Source: an uncultured Collinsella sp. (GTDB lineage: Bacteria; Actinomycetota; Coriobacteriia; Coriobacteriales; Coriobacteriaceae). From it: a stretch of 7,047 bases of DNA. This document shows positions 1-5,378 of the stretch, piece after piece (position 1 is the first letter of the stretch; every line of letters begins with the position of its first letter). The DNA lies in assembly GCA_900544465.1 (NCBI GenBank), contig UQVT01000105.1, forward strand, positions 1-7,047. Direction: 5' to 3'. A model generated the notes under the pieces. The model worked only from the letters and a program-made list of their open reading frames with translations, searched no databases and was not told the origin of the DNA. A program made the translations under genes and the position numbers.

Positions 1-32
1 GCATGGTCGACGCCATCCGCCGCCACTTCTAA
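1..32 (+). CDS. C-terminal end of an unidentified protein (partial)
   Basis: A reading frame enters from the left edge and ends at TAA (30-32). The last nine residues are MVDAIRRHF. The codons (GTC GAC GCC ATC CGC CGC CAC TTC) follow the C-ending preference of the real genes here, which is why I treat it as a gene tail. Too little is present to name it. The ATG at 3-5 is very unlikely to be a start. No terminator is visible directly after it. Confidence 0.5.
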   Translation, partial: MVDAIRRHF

Positions 33-84
33 GGTGGGGCTGAGTCGGCACTTGGGGACGTTCCTTTTCTGCCGGCTGCCAGAG

Positions 85-135
85 CTGTCCCCTTTGCACC
101 AAAATGGTGCAGATTAACCTGTCCCCCATGCACCA
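85..135. repeat. Paired 17-bp direct repeat around a small hairpin
   Basis: The gap 33-202 before the foldase carries two copies of a 17-bp unit, ctgtccccNNtgcacca, at 85-101 and 119-135. They differ only at the two middle bases and are 34 bp apart. Between them, tgcacca (95-101) and tggtgca (105-111) form a perfect 7-bp inverted repeat with a 3-base loop. Upstream, ggggac (54-59) can pair with gtcccc (87-92). There is no T tract, so this is not an ordinary terminator. It resembles a dispersed intergenic repeat of the host. A weak -10-like cacaat lies at 162-167, but I cannot define a promoter. Confidence 0.6.
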
Positions 136-202
136 AGCGTGCCGCGGGGGCTGCGTTGTGACACAATGGCGTTTGTTCGATTCGTTATGCGAAAGGCCGA
201 CT

Positions 203-1423
203 ATGGCAAATAAGAAAAAGAACTCCGAGGCCGCGCCGACGCCCGAGCAGCAGGCCCGCGCCGCCTCCAGCTCTCGCAAGAAGCAGCGCAAGACGTACGT
301 GTCTAAGACCGTCAAGATCGTCCTGGTGGTCATCGGCGTGCTGGCGATGCTGCTTTCCGTCTCGGCGATGGCGTGCTCCGGCCTTATGTCGCAGGCCGAG
401 GACACCTCGGGCTACAAGCTGACCGGCGGTGTTGCTGCTACTATCAACGGCACCAACCTCACCGAGGACACCGTGACCAAGCAGATCATGAGCATGCGCA
501 CGTCCTACGGCTACACCAAGGACAAGGACTGGGCACAGTACCTGGTCGACAACGACCTCACGCCCAAGAAGTACCGCAAGCAGCTTATCGACTCCTACAC
601 GCAACAGATTCTGCTTCAGCAGGCACAGAAGGAGAACGGCGTGACGGTGTCGGACGAGGAGGTCGAGAAGGCATGGAAGGACGCGTGCAAGAGCGCGGGC
701 GGTGCCAAGGCCTTTAAGAAGACCCTCAAGACCTACGGCTATACCGAGGACACCTACAAGGATTCGCTCAAGGAGAGCCTGGCGCAGCAGAAACTCAAGG
801 ATGCCGTGGCGCCCACCAGCAAGCCCAAGGACAGCGAGATCGTCGATTACATCAACGAGAATCTGTCTAACTACAACGATGCTCGCCGCTCGTCGAACAT
901 CCTGATCAAGGTTGATTCCGACGCCTCCGACGAGGACAAGGCTGCCGCCAAGGCCAAGGCGCAGGAGTGCCTGGACAAGATCAACTCCGGTGAGCTGAGC
1001 TTTGAGGACGCCGTTGAGCAGTACTCCGAGGACACCGGTTCCAAGGAGAAGAAGGGCGATGTGGGCTGGGATAAGCTCACCACCTTTGTTGACAGCTACC
1101 AGACGGCGCTCGAGGGGCTCAACAAGGGCGACGTGAGCGGAGTCGTCGAGTCGACCTATGGTTACCACATCATCAAGTGCACCGACTACTTCCATGTCGA
1201 TAATCAGGTCGATGACATCAACCAGGTGCCCAAGGCCATCAAGAAGTACGTCTCCAATGTGGTGAAGACGCAAGCGGCCAGCACTGCGTACAGCGAGTGG
1301 CTGGAGCAGTACAAGAAGGATGCCGACATCACCGTCAACCCCATGCCCAAGGACGTGCCGTACAACGTCAGCCTGAAGGGCGTCACCAAGAGTTCGACCG
1401 ACGATTCGTCGACGACTGAGTAA
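203..1423 (+). CDS. Membrane-anchored parvulin-type peptidyl-prolyl isomerase / foldase (PrsA/SurA-like)
   Basis: A 406-residue protein expected to sit on the outer face of the membrane and help secreted proteins fold by cis-trans isomerisation of prolyl bonds. Residues 1-34 are charged and lysine-rich, 35-57 are a hydrophobic anchor, about 76-205 are a helical SurA/PrsA-type N-terminal region, and about 228-328 are the parvulin domain. Visible parvulin landmarks are SSNILIKV near 230, the LSFEDAVEQYSED stretch near 265-277, GDVGW at 285-289, and the closing STYGYHIIK at 317-325. The C-terminal tail is Ser/Thr/Asp-rich. I chose ATG 203 because GAAAGG at 191-196 sits six bases upstream. The frame is open back to an ATG at 104, but that would add 33 atypical residues running through the repeats. 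A cysteine (C58) follows an imperfect lipobox, AMAC, so lipidation is possible but unproven. The YqeY-family gene follows after 54 bases with no terminator between. Domain assignment is firm; the client proteins are unknown. Confidence 0.88.
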   Translation: MANKKKNSEAAPTPEQQARAASSSRKKQRKTYVSKTVKIVLVVIGVLAMLLSVSAMACSGLMSQAEDTSGYKLTGGVAATINGTNLTEDTVTKQIMSMRTSYGYTKDKDWAQYLVDNDLTPKKYRKQLIDSYTQQILLQQAQKENGVTVSDEEVEKAWKDACKSAGGAKAFKKTLKTYGYTEDTYKDSLKESLAQQKLKDAVAPTSKPKDSEIVDYINENLSNYNDARRSSNILIKVDSDASDEDKAAAKAKAQECLDKINSGELSFEDAVEQYSEDTGSKEKKGDVGWDKLTTFVDSYQTALEGLNKGDVSGVVESTYGYHIIKCTDYFHVDNQVDDINQVPKAIKKYVSNVVKTQAASTAYSEWLEQYKKDADITVNPMPKDVPYNVSLKGVTKSSTDDSSTTE

Positions 1424-1462
1424 TCATGGGGCGGCGCTCGTGCGAGTGCCGTCCGCACTATT

Positions 1463-1470
1463 GAGGAGGA
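1463..1470 (+). promoter_or_regulatory. Ribosome binding site fixing the YqeY-family start at 1478
   Basis: GAGGAGGA is a near-ideal Shine-Dalgarno sequence. It lies seven bases before ATG 1478 but only one base before the in-frame TTG at 1472, which is too close to be used. The start is therefore ATG 1478. Confidence 0.8.
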
Positions 1471-1477
1471 TTTGCAG

Positions 1478-1921
1478 ATGACCAACGAAGAGCTGCAGAA
1501 GGAAATGATTGCGGCCATGAAGGCCAAGGACAAGGTTCGCCTGTCCATCATTCGCCAGGTTAAGGCCGAGGTGAAGAACATCGAGGTCAACGAGCGCCGC
1601 GATGTGACCGAGGAAGACGTCAACAGCATGATCAAGCGTCTGATCAAGCAGACGAGCGAGACACTGGAGATGTCCATCAAGGCCGGCACCGACCAGGAGC
1701 GTACCGACAACCTGACCGAGCAGGTCAAGATTCTGGAAAGCCTGCTGCCCGCGCAGGTTTCGGGCGAGGAGCTCGAGGCCCTGGTCGAGCAGGTTATCGC
1801 CGAGCTGGGTGCCACGTCCAAGAAGCAGATGGGCCAGGTCATGGGTGCACTCGGCAAGGCCACCGGCGGCAACTTCGATAAGCCGGCCGCAGCAAAGATC
1901 GTCGGCGCAAAGCTGGCTTAA
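1478..1921 (+). CDS. GatB/YqeY domain-containing protein
   Basis: A 147-residue soluble cytoplasmic protein of the YqeY family. The family is related to the C-terminal tRNA-interacting tail domain of the GatB subunit of the Asp/Glu-tRNA amidotransferase, but it occurs as a free-standing protein whose cellular role is not settled. Family features visible are the N-terminal helix MTNEELQKEMIAAMKAKDK with LSIIRQVKAEVKN after it, a central helical section ending in ILESLLPAQVS (about 86-96), and the C-terminal GATSKKQMGQVMGAL (about 111-125) followed by GGNF-DKPAAAKIV. The length is normal for the family. It starts 54 bases after the foldase stop, in a gap that holds only a small hairpin (1433-1450) without a T run, so the two are probably one transcript. 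It ends at the terminator 1951-1982. Family assignment is firm; function in tRNA charging is only inferred from homology. Confidence 0.92.
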   Translation: MTNEELQKEMIAAMKAKDKVRLSIIRQVKAEVKNIEVNERRDVTEEDVNSMIKRLIKQTSETLEMSIKAGTDQERTDNLTEQVKILESLLPAQVSGEELEALVEQVIAELGATSKKQMGQVMGALGKATGGNFDKPAAAKIVGAKLA

Positions 1922-1950
1922 GGGCCGAGCGGTACATAGTTGATGTTGAG

Positions 1951-1982
1951 GGGGCGTGACCATTGCGGTCGCGCCCCTTTTT
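1951..1982 (+). terminator. Intrinsic terminator after the YqeY-family gene
   Basis: An 11-base arm, ggggcgtgacc (1951-1961), pairs with ggtcgcgcccc (1967-1977), with one G-T wobble and a 5-base loop. Five Ts follow (1978-1982). It closes the foldase-YqeY unit and separates it from the ABC importer. Confidence 0.88.
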
Positions 1983-1990
1983 GCTGGCTG

Positions 1991-2076
1991 GGCACTCATT
2001 GGGGACAGACTTAAATGAGTGCCCAACGAGCAGGTACTCATTTAAGTCTGTCCCCAATGAGCGCCAACGAGCAGGT
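1991..2076. repeat. Compound repeat: two 40-bp units with oppositely oriented cores
   Basis: Unit 1 has perfect 10-base inverted ends, ggcactcatt (1991-2000) and aatgagtgcc (2014-2023), around the core ggggacagactta (2001-2013), followed by the tail aacgagcaggt (2025-2035). Unit 2 has inverted ends near 2036-2042 and 2056-2061 around the exact reverse complement of that core (2043-2055). It is followed by the same tail in the same orientation (2066-2076). Because the cores are inverted, 1991-2020 and 2036-2065 also pair as a 30-base stem with one mismatch and a 15-base loop. The DNA or RNA can therefore form either two small hairpins or one long one. There is no coding and no T tract. It is probably a host-specific intergenic repeat. 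Confidence 0.85.
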
Positions 2077-2116
2077 GGAAGGTTGCGGGTTCTTTACGGG
2101 AATGTAGTGCGGGCTG

Positions 2117-2142
2117 CGGAAACGCGGTTCTTTCCGTACAAT
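2117..2142 (+). promoter_or_regulatory. Candidate promoter and operator-like dyad for the amino acid importer
   Basis: TACAAT at 2137-2142 is a good -10 match and would give a leader of roughly 30 bases before ATG 2178. No convincing -35 box is present at 16-18 bases upstream. Immediately before the -10, CGGAAA (2117-2122) and TTTCCG (2131-2136) form a dyad with an 8-base spacer, covering the -35/-10 spacer. A weak -35 with a dyad there fits a regulated promoter. An imperfect copy of part of this region, ggttcttt, occurs at 2088-2095 and 2126-2133. No regulator is identified. Confidence 0.4.
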
Positions 2143-2177
2143 AGTTCAACTCGTGTAAACGCAGGGAAGGGACATTC

Positions 2178-2909
2178 ATGGCAGACATGATCGAGATCAA
2201 ACATCTCAACAAGTACTTTGGCGACCTGCATGTGCTCAAAGATATCAATCTCACCGTCAAGCGCGGCGAGAAGCTCGTAATGATCGGGCCTTCCGGCTCG
2301 GGTAAGTCGACGCTCATCCGTTGCGTCGATTATCTGGAGGAGCCCACGTCGGGCGAGGTCGTCATCGACGGTACGCCGCTCACCAAAAAGAATCACCTGG
2401 AGATGGCTCGCAAGTATAGTTCCATGGTGTTTCAGCAGTTCAACCTGTATCCCAACATGACGGTGCTCGGCAACCTGACGCTCGCGCCCATTAAGCTGCA
2501 AAAGAAGAGCAAGGAGGAGGCGACCGAGGTCGCCATCGCCGCGCTCAAGCGCGTTGGCATGGCGCATAAGGCCGGCGAGTATCCGCAGAACCTCTCGGGC
2601 GGTCAGCAGCAGCGCATCGCCATCGCTCGTGCCCTGTGCACCAAGCAGCCCATCATCCTGTTTGACGAACCGACCTCGGCGCTCGACCCCGAGATGGTCC
2701 AGGAGGTTCTGGACGTTATGATTGAGCTCGCGCAGGAGGATATCACCATGATCTGCGTGACGCACGAGATGGGCTTTGCACGCCAGGTGGCCGACCGCGT
2801 CATCTTTATGGAGGACGGCCGCATTCTGGAGGAGGGCACGCCCGAGCACTTCTTCGATAACCCCGAGAACCCGCGCTGCCGCGAGTTCCTGTCCAAGATT
2901 CTGCACTAG
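2178..2909 (+). CDS. Polar amino acid ABC transporter, ATP-binding protein (GlnQ/GluA type)
   Basis: A 243-residue cytoplasmic ATPase that dimerises and powers the importer encoded by the next three genes. All nucleotide-binding motifs are intact: Walker A GPSGSGKST (37-45), Q-loop VFQQFNL (84-90), signature LSGGQQQR (139-146), Walker B IILFDEPTSALD (159-170) and the H-loop histidine H196 in CVTHEMGFA. The length and the run YPNMTVLGNLTLAP are typical of the polar amino acid (PAAT) family. The start ATG 2178 has GGGAAGGG six bases upstream. Another in-frame ATG at 2187 is less well placed. It is the first gene of the operon, and its stop is eight bases before the binding-protein start. The family is certain. 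Glutamate or aspartate as substrate is inferred from the binding protein, not from this subunit. Confidence 0.96.
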   Translation: MADMIEIKHLNKYFGDLHVLKDINLTVKRGEKLVMIGPSGSGKSTLIRCVDYLEEPTSGEVVIDGTPLTKKNHLEMARKYSSMVFQQFNLYPNMTVLGNLTLAPIKLQKKSKEEATEVAIAALKRVGMAHKAGEYPQNLSGGQQQRIAIARALCTKQPIILFDEPTSALDPEMVQEVLDVMIELAQEDITMICVTHEMGFARQVADRVIFMEDGRILEEGTPEHFFDNPENPRCREFLSKILH

Positions 2910-2917
2910 GCGCGGTG

Positions 2918-3793
2918 ATGGACATGACGGATATGACGAGGGCGGCCGTGTCGCGCCGTCACTTTTTGCAGCTGGCTGGCGCCGGCATGCTTGCGCTGAC
3001 GGGGACCGCGCTTACCGGTTGCGGCAACTCCACCAGCGGCGAGGGCTCCGACAAGGGGTCCAAGCTTGCGGCCATCAAGTCGCGTGGCCATTTGAATGCC
3101 GGCGTTAAGAAGGATGTTCCCGGCTATGGCTATTACGACACCGCCAAGGGCCGCTTTGAGGGCATGGAAGTCGATTTGTGCTACCAGATCGCCGCTGCCG
3201 TCTTTGGCGTGAGCTACAAGGATGCCCGTGCCCAGGAGCTTGTCGAGTTTACCGACGTAACGCCCAAGACGCGCGGCCCGCTGATCGATAACGGCCAGCT
3301 CGACGTGGTCGCGGCGACCTACACCATCACCGACGAGCGCAAGAAGAGCTGGGATTTCTCGACGCCGTACCGTACCGACTACGTGGGACTTATGGTCAAG
3401 AAGCGTTCGGGCTTTACCTCGATTGAAGATCTGGATGGCAAGGTCATTGGTGTGAGCCAGGGTGCCACCACACAGGGCCTCATCGAGCAGATGATCAAGG
3501 ACAACGGCTTTAGCTGCAAGCCCGAGTTTAGGGCCTTTAGCGGCTACCCCATCATCAAGAGTTCGCTCGACGCCGGCAATATCGACGTCTTTGCCATGGA
3601 CCGCTCCACGCTGGCCGGTTACATGAACGAGACCGTTGAGCTGTTGCAACCCGAGGTCAAGTTTGGCGAGCAGGGCTACGGCGTGGCGACCAAGAAGGGC
3701 TGCGACCTTTCCGCCGTGGTCGATCAGGTGATTTGCGATCGCCTGGCCGATGGCTGGCTCGACCAAGAGGTTAAGACCTGGGGTCTTGTATAG
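2918..3793 (+). CDS. Amino acid ABC transporter substrate-binding lipoprotein (PEB1/GluB-like), Tat-type signal
   Basis: A 291-residue solute-binding protein of family 3 (SBP_bac_3) that should capture an amino acid outside the membrane. The N-terminus has a twin-arginine motif, SRRHFLQ (12-18), a hydrophobic stretch and a lipobox LTGC with C35, so it reads as a Tat-exported lipoprotein. The mature part runs parallel to Campylobacter PEB1, an aspartate/glutamate binder: GVKKDVPGY (62-70), FEGMEVD (80-86), TRGPLIDNGQLD (118-129), TYTITDER (134-141), YPIIKSSLDAGNIDVFAMD (210-228), YGVATKK (254-260) and the terminal KTWGL. R141 and D228 sit where this fold holds the alpha-carboxyl and alpha-amino groups. 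K64 and R119 are candidates for binding an acidic side chain. ATG 2918 follows AGG at 2908-2910 by seven bases. GTG 2915 and ATGs at 2924 and 2933 are alternatives that do not change the signal peptide. The fold is certain; acidic amino acid specificity is likely. Confidence 0.93.
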   Translation: MDMTDMTRAAVSRRHFLQLAGAGMLALTGTALTGCGNSTSGEGSDKGSKLAAIKSRGHLNAGVKKDVPGYGYYDTAKGRFEGMEVDLCYQIAAAVFGVSYKDARAQELVEFTDVTPKTRGPLIDNGQLDVVAATYTITDERKKSWDFSTPYRTDYVGLMVKKRSGFTSIEDLDGKVIGVSQGATTQGLIEQMIKDNGFSCKPEFRAFSGYPIIKSSLDAGNIDVFAMDRSTLAGYMNETVELLQPEVKFGEQGYGVATKKGCDLSAVVDQVICDRLADGWLDQEVKTWGLV

Positions 3794-3818
3794 GCGCATC
3801 GTCCAAGGAAGGAATCAA

Positions 3819-4565
3819 ATGCTCGAAGGATTATTTGACGCCGACCGTTGGTCGACGACATTTCAAAACATGGGGCCCTTCTGGGAGGGCTTTGGCGTGA
3901 CGCTGCAAGTGGTCGTTGCCGGTCTGCTGCTGTCGCTGGTACTGGGCACGCTGCTGGGCGTGTTCTCTACCACTCGCTCGCGCGTGCTGCGCGCCATAAG
4001 CCGCGTGTACGTGGAGTTTTACCAGAACACCCCGTTGCCCGTGCAGGTGCTCTTTATGTACATGGCCGGTCCGCAGTTTTTGCAGGCTATAACCGGTGCC
4101 GACCAGCCAGTGCGCATCGCGCCGTTCGTGCTGGGCTTCTTGGGTGTGGGCCTGTATCACGCGGCCTACATTTCGGAGGTCATCCGCACCGGTATCGAGG
4201 CGGTTCCGCGCGGTCAGATGGAGGCGGCCCAGAGCCAGGGCTTCACCCGTGCGCAGGCGTACTGGTACATCGTGCTGCCCCAGACGTTCAAGATTATCCT
4301 GCCGCCGCTGTGTAACCAGGCACTCAACCTGGTCAAGAACACGTCGGTGCTGGCGCTTGTGGCCGGCGGCGACCTTATGTACCGTTCCGACAACTTTGTG
4401 AGTCTGTACGGTTACCTGCAGGGATACATCGTCTGCTGCCTTATGTACTTCATCATCTGCTTTCCGCTCGCCATGCTGGTGCAGTGGCTCGAGCGCCGCT
4501 CCAAGGAGCGTCCGCGCGGCGTGAGCCTGGCCGAGCTGGGGCTCGACAACGTAGAGGAGGCCTAG
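3819..4565 (+). CDS. Polar amino acid ABC transporter permease, first subunit (GluC/HisQ-like)
   Basis: A 248-residue inner membrane subunit. Hydrophobic segments lie at about 25-48, 72-90, 101-122, 172-188 and 200-224. The cytoplasmic EAA loop that docks on the ATPase is clear: EAAQSQGF at 135-142 with IVLP at 151-154. Family hallmarks are GVTLQVVVAGLLLSLVLG (26-43), YVEFYQNTPLPVQVLF (64-79) and NQALNLVKNTSVLAL (166-180). The start is ATG 3819, with AAGGAAGGA (3805-3813) five bases upstream. The frame is open upstream to 3750, but that would overlap the binding-protein gene and add a non-family N-terminus. The gap to the binding-protein stop is 25 bases, and the next permease starts four bases after this stop codon. 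The soluble tail (about 226-248) is charged. Confident. Confidence 0.95.
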   Translation: MLEGLFDADRWSTTFQNMGPFWEGFGVTLQVVVAGLLLSLVLGTLLGVFSTTRSRVLRAISRVYVEFYQNTPLPVQVLFMYMAGPQFLQAITGADQPVRIAPFVLGFLGVGLYHAAYISEVIRTGIEAVPRGQMEAAQSQGFTRAQAYWYIVLPQTFKIILPPLCNQALNLVKNTSVLALVAGGDLMYRSDNFVSLYGYLQGYIVCCLMYFIICFPLAMLVQWLERRSKERPRGVSLAELGLDNVEEA

Positions 4566-4568
4566 CGC

Positions 4569-5207
4569 ATGGAAATCTTCAACGTGACCAACCTGCTCTA
4601 CATTTGGGGCGGCTTTGTTAAGACCATCGAGATCTCGGCGCTGTCGATCTTTTTCTCGCTCATCTTTGGCACGGTGTTGGCGCTCGTTAAGAGCTATGCG
4701 CCCCGCCCGTTCCGTATTTTGGTGAGCGCCTATATCGAGCTGTTCCGCTGCACGCCGAACCTGCTGTGGATCCTGTTTATCTACTTTACGGTGCAGGGTT
4801 TGGACATTGTGATTTCGACCATCGCCTTCACGCTGTTTACCAGCGCTGTTATGGCCGAGATTGTGCGCGGCGGCCTCAACTCGATTCCGCGCGGTCAGTT
4901 TGAGGCAGCGCAGAGCCAGGGCTTCGGCTTCTTTGCCACCATGCGCTACATCATTCTGCCGCAGACATTTAAGACGATCATTCCGGCGCTGTTTAGCCAG
5001 TGCACGACCGTCATCAAGGACAGCTCGTATCTTTCGGGCATTAACGTGGCCGAGCTCATGTACGCGGCAAACGTCGTGATGGCCCACGCGATCGATCTGT
5101 CGCAGGTGCTTATGCTCTACGGCCTGGTGTTTGCGATGTACTTTGTGCTCAACTTTGGTATCTCGCTGCTGGTCCGAGCGTATCAACGTCGTATCGTAGC
5201 CGCATAG
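4569..5207 (+). CDS. Polar amino acid ABC transporter permease, second subunit (GluD/HisM-like)
   Basis: A 212-residue membrane subunit that pairs with the preceding permease to form the translocation path. Membrane segments lie at about 17-40, 50-76, 79-99, 138-160 and 178-203. The EAA loop is FEAAQSQGFG (111-120) with YIILP at 127-131. YIELFRCTPNLLWILF (55-70) and TTVIKDSSYLSGINVAEL (146-163) are typical of the family. It lacks the longer C-terminal tail of the first permease. The Shine-Dalgarno GAGGAGG (4554-4560) lies inside the end of the first permease gene, and only three bases separate that stop from this ATG, which indicates translational coupling. It is the last gene of the importer operon. 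Its stop TAG (5205-5207) abuts a large palindrome rather than a classical terminator. Confidence 0.95.
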   Translation: MEIFNVTNLLYIWGGFVKTIEISALSIFFSLIFGTVLALVKSYAPRPFRILVSAYIELFRCTPNLLWILFIYFTVQGLDIVISTIAFTLFTSAVMAEIVRGGLNSIPRGQFEAAQSQGFGFFATMRYIILPQTFKTIIPALFSQCTTVIKDSSYLSGINVAELMYAANVVMAHAIDLSQVLMLYGLVFAMYFVLNFGISLLVRAYQRRIVAA

Positions 5208-5314
5208 TCCTGCTTCCCCAAGCACGGCACCTTGCCCCTCAATCGTCACTTGCGTACATTTAGTACGCGGCGCTCCTCTTTCGGGGCAATCTGCCGCACT
5301 TGGGAAACCAGGAC
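5207..5314. repeat. 108-bp imperfect palindrome with an inner hairpin
   Basis: The gap between the importer operon and the kinase-like gene is dominated by this element. Arms 5207-5238 and 5283-5314 pair at 26 of 32 positions. Inside, gcgtac (5252-5257) and gtacgc (5263-5268) form a perfect stem with a 5-base attta loop. A competing pair exists: gtcactt (5245-5251) with aagtgac (5321-5327). No T tract follows the right arm, so it does not look like a rho-independent terminator, although it could stabilise the 3' end of the operon transcript. It may be a dispersed palindromic repeat or a structured RNA; the sequence alone does not decide. Confidence 0.75.
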
Positions 5315-5378
5315 GGTCGTAAGTGACAAAATGGGAATCAGGAATCGCCTATTTTTCATTTGTTAGAAAGGAATCGCG

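Noticed and set aside
104..202. Upstream start (ATG 104) for the foldase
   Set aside because: It would translate through the intergenic repeat, and ATG 203 has a well-spaced ribosome site.
185..1273. A 362-codon open frame on the minus strand opposite the foldase
   Set aside because: Its Leu/Val/Gly/Asp-rich translation mirrors the codon bias of the foldase gene; there is no recognisable domain and the plus-strand gene is well supported.
1433..1450. Small hairpin between the foldase and YqeY-family genes as a terminator
   Set aside because: An 8-bp stem with one wobble forms, but no T run follows, so termination there is unlikely.
3750..3818. Upstream start for the first permease
   Set aside because: It overlaps the end of the binding-protein gene; ATG 3819 has a strong ribosome site and gives the normal family N-terminus.
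3831..5249. A 472-codon open frame on the minus strand opposite both permeases
   Set aside because: It is the antisense of two permease genes with intact family motifs and good ribosome sites. The translation is rich in His, Arg and Gln without domains or membrane segments. High-GC codon bias leaves such frames open.
5207..5314. Palindrome as a rho-independent terminator of the importer operon
   Set aside because: The right arm is followed by ggtcgtaagtgac rather than a T tract, and the stem has six mismatches and a 44-base interior.
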